DNA from: JAHEDH01 sp963745865
Lineage (GTDB): Bacteria > Actinomycetota > Acidimicrobiia > Spongiisociales > ZC4RG35
Assembly: GCA_963745865.1 (NCBI GenBank)
Contig: CAVUYZ010000003.1
Location: forward strand, 1-64,000
Reading direction: 5' to 3'
Length of the DNA: 64,000 bases
Below, in pieces: positions 53,422 through 63,363 of this stretch (positions are counted from its first letter, which is position 1; every line of letters begins with the position of its first letter). The notes beneath the pieces were generated by a model that did no database searches, was not told where the DNA came from, and worked only from the letters and a program-made list of their open reading frames with translations. Made by a program: the position numbers and the translations under genes.

Positions 53422-55195
53422 TCAACCCAGGACGCAGGACTCCCAGCCCCTGACCGAGTTGAAGCGGGCGATGGATGCCGCAGCCCGTACCTCGTCGATG
53501 GTGACGTGGCGTTCCTGCAGCGTTCCGTCGGCGACGAGGGCGTGGCGCTCGACGCCTGGCAGGAGCCCATCGACCAGTGGGGGCGTGAACCATCGCCCAT
53601 CGATCTCGACTGCCAGGTTGGCGATGGTGGTCTCTGTCACCCGCCCGTCGGGCGTGACCAGCACGACGTCGTCGTGACCGGGGAAGCGGGCTGCCGCCCG
53701 CTCGTAGACCGCCCGGTTCGAGGTCTTGTGGAACAGCAGCGGGTCGGTCGGGTCGGTCGGGTCGGTGTCGATCGCCAGACGGATCGGACGGGTCGGCGCT
53801 GGTGGGAGCGGTGCGGAGTCGATGTTGATCCAACCCATCCGATCGACCCGGAGTCTCAGCGTCAGGCCGTGCTCGGATCCGCGGACCGCCCGCCCGAGGG
53901 CTGCCCTGACCTCGGCTGTGTCGAGCGGGACGTCGAAATACCACGCCGACGAGCTCAAGCGCTCGAGATGGAGCGCCAGTCGGTGGAATCCCGAGTCTGG
54001 ATCCCATCTCATGGTCTCGAGCAATTGAAGGTCTGCGCTGCGTCGGTCGAGCACCCTCGTTTTCAACAATGCCTCGTCGAATTCGTCGCCCGGAGTCGAG
54101 TCATAGGTGATCCCGCCGCCCGTCCCGTAGATCGCTCGGCCTTCCGCCCGGTCGACGAGGACGGTCCTGATCGCAACATTGAAGGCCCATTCGGCGCCAG
54201 CCGGGCCGGGACCGCCGAACCCGACCGTGCCGCAGTAGACACCGCGTGGCGTCCGCTCCAGGTCCGAGATGATCCCCATCGTCGCCACCTTCGGTGCCCC
54301 GGTGATCGACGCAGAGGGGAACAGTGAGCCGAAGACATCGAGCAGCGTCGTCCCGGCGATCGGCGTTCCGACGACCGTCGACGTCATCTGCCAGACGGTG
54401 TCGTATTTCTCGATCGTGAAGATCTCGGGGACCCGGATGCTGCCAGTTCCGCAAATACGGCCCAAGTCGTTGCGGACCATGTCGACGATCATGAGATTCT
54501 CGGCCCGGTTCTTCTCCGAGCCGAACAGGAACTGGCGCCGGTCCTCGTCATCCGTCAGCGTCGTTCCTCGCCGTACGGTTCCTTTCATCGGGCGTGAGAC
54601 GAGCTTGCCGTGTCTCCACTCGAAGAAGAGCTCAGGCGACGCTGAGGCGATGGCCCACCGCCCAGTGTCGATGAAGCTCCCGTATCCGCAGGTCTGGGAT
54701 TGCGACAGATCGCGGTAGAGCGATGCTGCTTCCCCGGCGAAGTCTGCTTCCAGCCGGAATGTGTGGTTCACCTGATAGGTGCGGCCCTGTCTGATGTGCT
54801 CACGAATGGTTTCGATGGCCGCGTGGTGATCCGCTGGAGAGATGCCCGGCTTCCACTCGCCGATGCGGTACGGCGCCTCGATCGGGTCGTTCGTGGCGTG
54901 CCGGGCGTCGTACTCGGCGAACCATGCCAGTGGTAGCCCGTCGACGTTGGAGCCTTCTGTGGGTCGCACCTTCAGCGCCGGATCGAAAGCGGGGGAGGCC
55001 TCATAGCTGACGAAGCCGGCGACCCACTTGCCGTTGTGAACCGCGTGTTCCGCCTTCGATCACGACGTCGGCCACCTCGGACAGCGTCGACGCACTATGG
55101 ACGACTTCGGGCCGGGCGAGCTCGAACGAGCGGCGTCGATGTGGCCGAAGATCGTCGAAACGGGCGGTCACACGACCACGCTGGAGCGTCGTCAC
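53422..55195 (-). CDS. pabB: Aminodeoxychorismate synthase/lyase fusion (PabB-PabC, frameshifted)
   Basis: About 590 residues. The chorismate-binding PabB part has YQVNHTFRLEADFAGEA, ELFFEWRHGKLVSRPMKGT, SEKNRAENLMIVDMVRNDLG and SLFPSASITGAPKVATM. A PabC-like PLP lyase domain follows (RVTETTIANLAVEIDGRW, GLLPGVERHALVADG). Together they make 4-aminobenzoate for folate, which fits the folate-heavy content of this window. The N-terminal ~50 residues (FELARPEVVHSASTLSEVAD) are in another frame; the +1 break is near 55040. The GTG start overlaps the previous stop (GTGA). Confidence 0.88.
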
Positions 55196-56176
55196 GGTGC
55201 GGCGGTACGAGATACGTGATGCTGGCGACCGGACGCCTCGATCTCCGCCAGTCGACCGACCATCGCCAGGGATTCGTCCTGGCCCCGGGGCCACGATTGC
55301 CCTCCGCGACAGGCCTCGGCGAACGCCTCGAGCATCGTCCGGTAGGGATTGGTGGCGGCCGTCGTCACCTCGTCGACGCTTCCGGTCGGCCTCTGAATGC
55401 GGAAGGTGTCGTCCGACAGTCCTGGGGTGAACGCGCGATCGACCTCGATCGTCCCTTCCGTCCCGCGAAACACCAGTCGTTGGCGTTCGGGGAGCTCGTA
55501 CGAGCAGATGGCCAGCGCAGCGACGTCGCTGTTCGACAGATCTGCGACTGTCGTGGCGTCCACTCCCGAGTCGGAATACGAACTGACCACGTTGACGACA
55601 TCGGCGTCCGGTAGGGCGTCGATGATGGGCGTCATCGTGTAGATCCCGAGATCCCAGAGTGCGCCCCCGCCGTGCTCGGGCCGCCAGCGGTAGTTGTCCC
55701 TCGCCTCTGGCCCGAAGGTGAATGTGAATTCGGACGTGATCGCCCTCAGCTCTCCGATCGAACCTCCGGTGACGGCATTGCGCACCGCCGCAATCCGGGG
55801 GTGGAAGGGGGTCATGTATGCCTCCGCAACCAGTACCCCGGCCCGGGTTCCGGCGGAGAACATGGCAGCAGCATCGGCAACGCTCGTTGCGATCGGCTTC
55901 TCGCACAACACGTGCTTGCCGGCGGACGCGGCCTTCTCGGCCCATTCGCGGTGGAGCGAATTCGGAAGCGGGAGGTACACCGCCTCGACTCGCGGATCCT
56001 CGACCACCGCTTCATACGATCCCACTGCGACATCGCCGAGCTCGGTGGGGACTCCGCTGTTGGCATGCGGCGGCCACGATCGCAACGCGATCGGTTGCGG
56101 CGACGGCCGGGTAGATCGCGTTTCGAGCAATGTTCGAATTGGCTCCGATCACTCCGAGCCGGAAGACGTCATCCAT
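55192..56176 (-). CDS. Gfo/Idh/MocA family oxidoreductase (frameshifted)
   Basis: NAD(P)-dependent dehydrogenase of about 327 residues. The Rossmann start is FRLGVIGANSNIARNAIYPA. The conserved catalytic lysine stretch is GKHVLCEKPIATSVADAA. The C-terminal domain has GGGALWDLGIYTMTPIIDAL. The substrate is unknown, probably a sugar or cyclitol. The frame shifts by +1 near 56070-56090. The ATG at 56176 is supported by the Rossmann motif. A TAGGTT box lies at 56275 on the minus strand. Confidence 0.82.
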
Positions 56177-56311
56177 TGGTGATCACGGTTCCGTCGTCGT
56201 GCGGCGATCGGAGCGGGCGCACGGCCGCCGAGGTCTGAGCAGGGTCTGAGGGTTCGGTTGTCACGGTTCGGACCAACCTACGCGACGCTGCACCCAACCC
56301 GTCCTTCGACG

Positions 56312-57257
56312 TCATGTCTGTCGGGCTGCCCGCAGCACGTCGTCGATCGGGGTGGAGGCGAGGTCGCCGAGTTCCTGGACGTAGTCGTATCCGAATCGGC
56401 CCTTTGATGCAGAGGTTCCCCTGGGTGATGGAATGATCCAGCGGTGACGTCACCTTCACGATGCGGTCGTCCTGGACATGGAGCTCGAGATTGCAGCCGA
56501 CCGCGCAATAGGAACAGATCGTGCGCGTGACGGTCTGCTCCTCCTCGTGCCAGAGACCGGCCCGCTTCAACTCGTATTCGGATCGGAACTGGAGAGCTCC
56601 TGTTGGGCACACACCGACGCAGTTCCCGCAGAACACACAGGCGGACGCGGTCAGCCCGGTGTCGAACTCGGTGGAAATCCGGGCGTCGAACCCGCGTCCA
56701 GCGACTGCAATGGCAAACGAGTTCTGGGCTTCCTCGCCACACGCCTGAACACACTTGTAGCAAAGGATGCAGCTGGCGTAGTCGCGGATGTAGAGGGCGT
56801 TGTCGATCTTGACGGGTTGCTCGACGGTTTCGCTGGTGAGCCCGTCGGGGGCGGGGTGATGGCCGGCGCGACGATCGTCGCGATCGGATTTGGGACCCGA
56901 CGGCGGGCCGTACCGGCCGATGTCACATCCGTACTCCTCGAGCCATGGCCCCGCGTCGCTGCCACTCATGTCGGCGGATGACGTCAGGAACTCGAGGACC
57001 ATCCTCCTTGCGTGCCGAACGCGATCGGAGTCGGTTGAGATCTTCATGCCGTCTTCGACGGTCCTCGAGCACGACGGAACGAGTGTCCGTGATCCCTCGA
57101 CCTCCACGACGCACACTCGGCAGGCGTTCGCCGGCGTGAGGGTCGAGACGAAACAGAGCGTCGGCTGCTCCTTCCCGACCGAACTGCAGGCCTGGAGGAT
57201 CGTGCTGCCGTCCGGGACCGCTACCTCGTCGCTGTCGATGGTGATGGTGATCGTCAT
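56312..57257 (-). CDS. Formate dehydrogenase iron-sulfur subunit carrying the N-terminal part of the catalytic chain
   Basis: About 314 residues after correction. It starts with a NuoG-type [2Fe-2S] domain (CFVSTLTPANACRVCVVEVE). Two [4Fe-4S] ferredoxin motifs follow (SCILCYKCVQACGE, SACVFCGNCVGVCPTGA). Then comes the [4Fe-4S] lobe that normally opens a molybdopterin formate dehydrogenase (RTICSYCAVGCNLELHVQD, GNLCIKGRFGYDYVQ). It then stops, so the active-site part is encoded elsewhere (59001-60903). A +1 break near 56403 separates CIKG from RFGYDYVQ. The restored stop is at 56312. The ATG overlaps the NuoEF-like gene (ATGA). Confidence 0.82.
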
Positions 57258-58999
57258 ATGAGCCCCATCGCCACCGCTGACTGAATGGCTGTGGCTGCGG
57301 TGTGGCCGAGGCCGCAGATCGATGCGTCCTTCATGGCGCGGTCGATGTCGTCGATCAGTCCCGACTCGAGCTCGTTGCCGCCGACCAGGTTCCTGGCGAG
57401 TGCCTCTTCGAGGCGCACCGTCCCGACTCGGCACGGGACGCACTGTCCGCAGGACTCATCCCTGAAGAACCGGGCGATCCGCTGGGCAACCAGACGCATG
57501 TCCGTCGCTGAGTCGTAGACGACGATCACTCCCGATCCGAGCGCGACTCCAGCCGCCCTGGAGTCCTCGAATGTCAGCGGGAGGTCGAGAAGGTCACGGC
57601 CGACGAAGCTTCCCGCCGCGCCGCCAAGCAGGATCGCCTGGAGGTCGATGGGAACCCCACCCGCCATCTCGAGGATCGATCCGAGGGTGGTTCCGAACTC
57701 GACCTCGTAGACGCCGGGAGCAGCAACCGCGCCGCTGACGCAGAACAATCTGGTCCCTGTGCTCTCGGCCGTTCCCACGCGGGCGAAGGCGGCTCCGCCG
57801 TCCCGAACGATGGGGAGGAGGTTGACGAGGGTCTCGACGTTGTTGACCACCGTGGGGTGTCCGAAGAGCCCTGCCTCGGTCGGGAACGGGGGCTTTTGTC
57901 GTGGCTCGCCCCGATAGCCCTCGATGGAGTTGAAGAGGGCTGTTTCCTCGCCACAGATGTACGCCCCCTGACCGCGCCTGAGCTCGATGTCGAAGTCGAA
58001 CGCCCCCATGATCTGCACTCCCAGGAGCCCTGCGTCCCTCGCCTGGTCGATGGCAGTGCTCAGCGCAGTGATCGCAGCGGGGTACTCGCCTCTTACGTAC
58101 AGATAGCCCTGCTGCGCACCGATCGCCAGGCCGGCGATGGTCATCGACTCGATCACCGAGAAGGGATCGCCTTCCATGACCGTCCGATCCTTGAACGTGC
58201 CTGGTTCCGACTCGTCCGCGTTACAGACGAGGTACCTGACCGGATTCCCCGAGTCGATCGCTCCCTGCCACTTGATTGCGGTCGGGAACGCCGCGCCACC
58301 GCGCCCGCGCAGTCCAGAGGCGCCAACCTGTTCGAGGACCCAGGTTCCGCCCCGCTCCACCGCTCGTGAAAGGGCTGCATACCCGCCGTGGTCCCGATAC
58401 GACGAGAGGCTCGATGGATCGACCGAGCCGATCCTCTCGAGGATGGACTGCGACGCCCGCGGCAGCAGGGGAGTGGGCGAGCCGCTCTCCACCGACCCGT
58501 CGAGCGCCAACTCCACCTGGGCGGGTGTGGCCGGTGACATCACGATGTCGTCCTCACCGGCTCGCTGGATGAAGGCACCCGAACCCGATTCGCACAGCCC
58601 GAGACACGGGCTGGCAACGACGTCGGTGCGATCGGAGAGGGCATCGGCCACCCACTCGCCACCGGTGGCACGGCATGCGACGTCGTCGCAGACGTGGGCG
58701 ACTCGGGTGGGCCGCTCGTCGGTCGACAGCAGGGCATAGAACGAGGCGACAGAGAAGATCTCCGCCGGCGGGATCTGGAGTCTGGTGGCGATCTCGTCGA
58801 CCGCACCCGGGCTGACCCAGCCGATCTCGGACTGGACGGCCGCGAGGACCGGAAGCAGCAGATGGCGCAGCGAGCGGGCCCGGTGGCCTCCCTCGATCGC
58901 CCTGCCTCGATCCAGCACGACCTCAGCTGCAGGGGTCGCCTCGGCGACGGCGTGTCGCTCTGCGTCCGTTGCGTTGGCGCCGATGAGTCTCAGATCCAT
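57254..58999 (-). CDS. NuoE-NuoF fusion, NADH-binding subunit of formate dehydrogenase
   Basis: 581 residues. The first ~150 are a NuoE/FdsG-type thioredoxin-like [2Fe-2S] domain (HVCDDVACRATGG, SPCLGLCESGSGA). The NuoF/FdsB part follows, with FMN-binding SGLRGRGGAAFPTAIKWQG, NADESEPGTFKDR, GAYICGEETALFNSIEGYRG, and the [4Fe-4S] motif DESCGQCVPCRVGT. It passes electrons from formate to NAD+. It starts one base after the catalytic gene and overlaps the iron-sulfur gene, so all three are one operon. Confidence 0.92.
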   Translation of the reverse strand: MDLRLIGANATDAERHAVAEATPAAEVVLDRGRAIEGGHRARSLRHLLLPVLAAVQSEIGWVSPGAVDEIATRLQIPPAEIFSVASFYALLSTDERPTRVAHVCDDVACRATGGEWVADALSDRTDVVASPCLGLCESGSGAFIQRAGEDDIVMSPATPAQVELALDGSVESGSPTPLLPRASQSILERIGSVDPSSLSSYRDHGGYAALSRAVERGGTWVLEQVGASGLRGRGGAAFPTAIKWQGAIDSGNPVRYLVCNADESEPGTFKDRTVMEGDPFSVIESMTIAGLAIGAQQGYLYVRGEYPAAITALSTAIDQARDAGLLGVQIMGAFDFDIELRRGQGAYICGEETALFNSIEGYRGEPRQKPPFPTEAGLFGHPTVVNNVETLVNLLPIVRDGGAAFARVGTAESTGTRLFCVSGAVAAPGVYEVEFGTTLGSILEMAGGVPIDLQAILLGGAAGSFVGRDLLDLPLTFEDSRAAGVALGSGVIVVYDSATDMRLVAQRIARFFRDESCGQCVPCRVGTVRLEEALARNLVGGNELESGLIDDIDRAMKDASICGLGHTAATAIQSAVAMGLI

Positions 59000-59000
59000 G

Positions 59001-60903
59001 TCAGGTGCCGAGCTTCTCGACGTTGATCGCCGTCGCCTTGAAGTCGGCGGTCCCGGACTTCTCGTCCCAGGCATGGATGGTGAGCAGGTTCACGTCGACG
59101 CTGTCCGGGAAATGGATCGGCATGAACATGAGACCGGGACGGAGGCCGGCATCGATGTGAGCGGGGATCTCGAGTGCGCCCCGGCGCGACGAGACCCTGA
59201 CGGTCTCGCCGTCGCCGATCCCGAGGTGCTCGGCATCGGACGGTGAGATCTCGAGGCCGCCACCGCTGCGTCGTGGCGACGCGTATCCGCCGGATTGCAC
59301 GCCGGTGTTGTACGAGTCGAGGTGTCTACCCGTGGTGAGGCGATAGGGGAAGTCGTCGTCGAGGGGATCTGCCGGTGGCACGTGAACGACAGGGCTGAAG
59401 GGTGCCGGGCGGCCCACGTCGTCTGACCAGAGTCGGGCGTGGAGGAACTGTTCGCCCGGATGGTCCTCGTCGTAGCAGGGCCACTGGATGCCGCCGAGCT
59501 CTTCGAGCCTGGCGTAGCTCATCCCGGCGTGTGGTGGCGAGAGACTCCGCAGCTCATCCCACACGTATTCGGGGTTCGGGTCACCCCAGTCGTAGCCGAA
59601 GGCGCCTGCCATGGCATGCAGGATGGCGAGGTCGGTCCGAGCATCTCCGGGTGGGTCGAGTGCCTTCCTGACCCGCTGGACCCGACGTTCGGAGGACGTG
59701 ACGGTGCCCTCGGACTCGCACCAGTCGGCGGCGGCAGGGAAGACCACGTCGGCCAGTTCGGCGGTCCGCGTGAGGAACATGTCCTGGACCACGAGAAAGT
59801 CGAGGTTTGCCAGCGCGGTGCGGACCTGGGCGACATCAGCTTCCGATTGGGCCGGATTCTCTCCGATCACGTACAGGCCGCGCAGATGTCCGGCTTCCAT
59901 CGCCTCGAACATCTGGGTGAGATGCCATCCCCGCTTCGGTGGGATCGGGTGGCCGTAGGCCGACTCGAACTTCGCCCGATCGGCTTGGCTCTCGACGTCC
60001 TGGAAGCCCGGGAGCTTGTTCGGGAGCGCGCCCATGTCTCCGCCGCCCTGGACGTTGTTCTGTCCTCGGATCGGCACCAGTCCCGAGCCGTAGCGGCCGA
60101 CGTGGCCGGTGAGCAGCGCCAGGTTGATGAGCGCCAGCACGTTGTCGGTGCCGTTGTGGTGTTCGGTGATGCCCAATGTCCAGCAGATCTGGGCGCTCGG
60201 AGCCGTGGCGTAGGTGATCGCCATCTCCTCGATGACTCCGGCCGGAACGCCGGTGATCGCCTCGGCATGCTCGAGCGAGAACTCTGCGACACTGGCCCGA
60301 TACGCATCGAAGCCCGACGTGGCGCGTTCGATGAAGCCGGTGTCGGCGAGGCCCCGGTCGATGATGACTTTCCCGATCAGCGTTGGCGAGCGCGATGTCG
60401 GTCCCGACATCCAGGCCGAGCCAGATGTCGGCCCACTTGGCGGTATCGGATCGACGCGGGTCGACGCAGAACATCCTCGCTCCGTTCCGGATGCCCTTCA
60501 GGACGTGATGAAAGAAGATGGGGTGGGCCGAGCGAGCGTTCGACCCCCACATGATGATGACGTCGGTGCTCTCGATCTCCTCATAGGAGCTCGTACCACC
60601 ACCTGCGCCGAGGACGGCCACCAGACCGGTGACCGAAGGAGCGTGTCAGGTGCGGTTGCAGCTGTCGATGTTGTTGCTGCCCAGCACGACCCGACTGAAT
60701 TTCTGGGCGGCGTAGTTGACCTCGTTGGTCGCCTTCGAGCAGCTGAACATGCCGAGGGCGTTCGATCCGTGCTCGACAGAGACCTGTCGCAGGCCGGCTG
60801 CGGCGCGCTCGATCGCTTCGTCCCACGACGCCGGGCGCAACTCGCCGCCTTCTTTGACGAGTGGCGTGGTGAGCCTCTGGCGCCGATACGTGTGCTTCGT
60901 CAC
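59001..60903 (-). CDS. fdhA: Formate dehydrogenase catalytic subunit, selenoprotein (frameshifted)
   Basis: Molybdopterin formate dehydrogenase core, about 633 residues. It begins RQRLTTPLVKEGGELRPASW, that is, after the [4Fe-4S] lobe found in canonical enzymes. The active site reads NNIDSCNRT, an in-frame TGA at 60646-60648, then HAPSVTGL, so residue 86 is predicted selenocysteine. The conserved His follows it directly. MGD-binding segments include IMWGSNARSAHPIFFHHVLK and GYGSGLVP-like RYGSGLVPIRGQNNVQGGGD. A separate +1 break lies near 60385-60400. The GTG at 60903 is preceded by GGAGGTGAT. Formate is oxidised to CO2. Confidence 0.88.
60616..60634 (-). promoter_or_regulatory. Bacterial SECIS element of the formate dehydrogenase gene
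   Basis: Starting 11 bases after the TGA, GGTCACC and GGTGGCC form a 7-bp stem (one G-T pair) with a GGTCT loop. The loop bases and their distance of 18 bases from the TGA are the same as in E. coli fdhF, where GGTCT is bound by SelB. Confidence 0.8.
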
Positions 60904-61017
60904 GTGTCCATCACCTCCTCTCGGACCGTCGTGGCCCGGCCCCATTGTCGCAGGACGTGATCGGATTCGGCGACCACTCGCCTCGTTTCTCGACGATGCG
61001 GTCGGGAATCGGGGACC

Positions 61018-62775
61018 TTAGAACAACCCGACGACGTCACCGTCGTCGTTGATGTCGACCTTGAGATAGGCGGGCGTGGCGCCGAGTCCCGGCATGGTCC
61101 GCATCTCGCCGAGCATCGGATAGATGAAACCCGCGCCGACGCTCGCCCGCACTTCGCGCACCGGGACCGTGAAGCCGGTCGGTGCCCCTTTGAGCGCGGG
61201 GTCGTGGCTGATCGAGAGGTGGGTCTTGGCCATGCAGATCGGGAGGTAGCCGAAACCGGCTTCCTCGAATTCCCGGATCTGTCGCTCGGCCACCGGCGAA
61301 TACTCGATCTCGCCGGCGCCGTAGATGTCCCGGCAGATGATCTCGATCTTGTCGGTGATCGACATGTTGAGCGGATAGAGATAGGAGAACTCGCTCGGCT
61401 CTTCACACGCCTTCACCACCGACTCGGCCAACTCGATCGCCCCGTCTCCACCCTTCATCCAGTGCTCGGCCAGGACGGCGTCGTACGCGCCTGCCTTCAT
61501 CGAGGCCTCTTTGATCAGGTTGATCTCGGCCCACGAGTCGGTCGGGAACGAGTTGATCGCGACGACCACCGGCACACCGAACCGCTTGGCGTTCTTGATG
61601 TGCGCCTGCAGGTTCGACATGCCGGCGCTGAGCAGGGCCAGGTTCTCCTCGGTGTACACCTTGTCGAGCGGCCGTCCTGCGACGACCTTGGGCCCGCCAC
61701 CGTGGGTCTTGAGGGCGCGGACCGTGGCGACCAGCACCACACAGTCGGGAGCGAGCCCCGAGGTCCGGCACTTGATGTCCATGAACTTCTCCATGCCCAT
61801 GTCGGCGCCGAACCCCGCCTCGGTGACCACGTAGTCGCCGAGATGGAGCGCGACCCGGTCGGCGAGGATCGAGCTGTTTCCATGGGCGATGTTGGCGAAC
61901 GGACCGGCATGGACCATCGCCGCCTGGCCTTCGAGGGTCTGCATGATGTTCGGGTGCAGCGTGTCCTTCATGAGGACGGTGACCGCCCCGGCGACGCCGA
62001 GGTCCTCGAGCGTGAGCGGAGTGCCGTCCTTCGACGCGCCGAACACGACGCGGCCCACCCGTTCCCGGAGGTTCCTGAGCGCCGATGCGTAGTCCTCTCC
62101 GTCTACCAGCGCCAGGATCGCCATCAGCTCGGAGGCGACGGTGATGTCGAAGCCCGTCTCCCTCGGTCGACCGTCCGGGCGACCGCCGAGGCCGACGATC
62201 ACATTGCGAAGCGTGCGGTCGTTGATGTCGACGACCCGGTTCCATTGGAGCCGGAATGTGTCGATCGAGAGCCGCGACAGCCCCAGATCGGCGAGCTGGG
62301 CGTCGGTGAGGCGGGATTCGTGATACCACCTGGCATCGATGGCGGCAGCCACGAGGTTGTGTGCCGCCGAGATGGCATGGATGTCGCCGGTCAGATGGAG
62401 GTTGAACTCGTCCATCGGGATCACCTGGCTGTACCCGCCGCCTGCCGCGCCGCCCTTGATCCCGAACGTCGGCCCCATCGACGGTTGGCGGATCGCGGCA
62501 ATGGCGTCCTTTCCGATCTTCCCGAGGCCCTGGGCGAGTCCGACGGTCGTCGTCGACTTGCCTTCGCCGAGTGGCGTCGGCGTGATCGCAGTGACGACGA
62601 CGTAGCGGCCTCGTGGATTCGCCCCGATCCGCTTGAGTGCGTCGAGGTGGACCTTCGCCTTGGTGGAGCCGAAGGGGATCACCTCCTCGGGCAGCAGGCC
62701 GACGCGTTCGGCCAACTCGGTGATGGGGATCGTGGTCGCGGCACGGGCGATGTCGATGTCGCTTGGAATTGCCAT
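61018..62775 (-). CDS. fhs: Formate-tetrahydrofolate ligase
   Basis: 585 residues, slightly longer than the usual ~557. It makes 10-formyl-THF from formate, THF and ATP, or runs in reverse to release formate. Landmarks are the P-loop-like VTAITPTPLGEGKSTTTVGL near residue 62, IRQPSMGPTFGIKGGAAGGG, HLTGDIHAISAAHNLVAAA and MPGLGATPAYLKVDINDDGD at the end. It lies 114 bases upstream of the formate dehydrogenase operon on the same strand. AGAGGA precedes the ATG at 62775. Confidence 0.95.
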   Translation of the reverse strand: MAIPSDIDIARAATTIPITELAERVGLLPEEVIPFGSTKAKVHLDALKRIGANPRGRYVVVTAITPTPLGEGKSTTTVGLAQGLGKIGKDAIAAIRQPSMGPTFGIKGGAAGGGYSQVIPMDEFNLHLTGDIHAISAAHNLVAAAIDARWYHESRLTDAQLADLGLSRLSIDTFRLQWNRVVDINDRTLRNVIVGLGGRPDGRPRETGFDITVASELMAILALVDGEDYASALRNLRERVGRVVFGASKDGTPLTLEDLGVAGAVTVLMKDTLHPNIMQTLEGQAAMVHAGPFANIAHGNSSILADRVALHLGDYVVTEAGFGADMGMEKFMDIKCRTSGLAPDCVVLVATVRALKTHGGGPKVVAGRPLDKVYTEENLALLSAGMSNLQAHIKNAKRFGVPVVVAINSFPTDSWAEINLIKEASMKAGAYDAVLAEHWMKGGDGAIELAESVVKACEEPSEFSYLYPLNMSITDKIEIICRDIYGAGEIEYSPVAERQIREFEEAGFGYLPICMAKTHLSISHDPALKGAPTGFTVPVREVRASVGAGFIYPMLGEMRTMPGLGATPAYLKVDINDDGDVVGLF

Positions 62776-62886
62776 GGAATCCTCTGATCGAGAGACGGAC
62801 GCGACACTACAGCCAGGCGTACGCGTCAAGAAGGGAATCCGGGCTCGAGTACCCGATCTCGGTGGCACGGACAGGCGATGTCCGGC

Positions 62887-63294
62887 TCAGAGCAGGCGGA
62901 TGTGGCCGGCCGGCCAGTATCTGAGTCGGATTCGATATGACCCCGCAATCGGCACGGGTCCGATGGTTCTCGAGTCGGCGCGGGTGATGGCGCGGTCGTC
63001 GGAGACAACGAACATTGAGCCCGCGGGGATTTCCCACGCCCCGGAGTCGATCAACTCGTCGCGTTGGGGGTCGGAGAACCGCTCTCCGTCGATCGTCCCC
63101 CGATCCAGGTCGATCGTCTCTTCAGCGAGGCCGAGGACGCGTTTCACCATCCAGAATCCCTGCCGGGCGGGATGCTCGAAGGCCACGATGTCGAATCGTC
63201 GCGGTCGGGTTTCGGTCTGTCCGAGGAGGTAGTCACCCGGCTCGAGCGTCGGTCTCATCGAGTTCTCGACGACCTCGAAACGCCGGAATCTCAC
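62887..63294 (-). CDS. sodX: Nickel superoxide dismutase maturation protease (S26 family)
   Basis: About 135 residues of signal-peptidase type. The catalytic serine is in VVENSMRPTLEPGDYLL (Ser12) and the catalytic lysine in FWMVKRVLGLAEETIDL. A C-terminal SDDRAITRADSRTIGPVPI stretch is typical of S26 peptidases. No membrane anchor is present, as expected for SodX. It should remove the short leader of SodN, which is encoded divergently 69 bases away. The start is a GTG at 63294. Confidence 0.88.
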   Translation of the reverse strand: MRFRRFEVVENSMRPTLEPGDYLLGQTETRPRRFDIVAFEHPARQGFWMVKRVLGLAEETIDLDRGTIDGERFSDPQRDELIDSGAWEIPAGSMFVVSDDRAITRADSRTIGPVPIAGSYRIRLRYWPAGHIRLL

Positions 63295-63363
63295 GGTTCT
63301 CCGGTATGCGTGTCCACTGGGGGTGAGTATGGTCGGTGGTACGCAAACAACGGAGGTAACCCC

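Noticed and set aside
56169..56264. Short frame beginning GTG at 56264 (31 codons) before the Gfo/Idh gene
   Set aside because: A TAGGTT box lies 10 bases before it and its stop overlaps the next ATG. The peptide shows no features, so it may be a leader at most.
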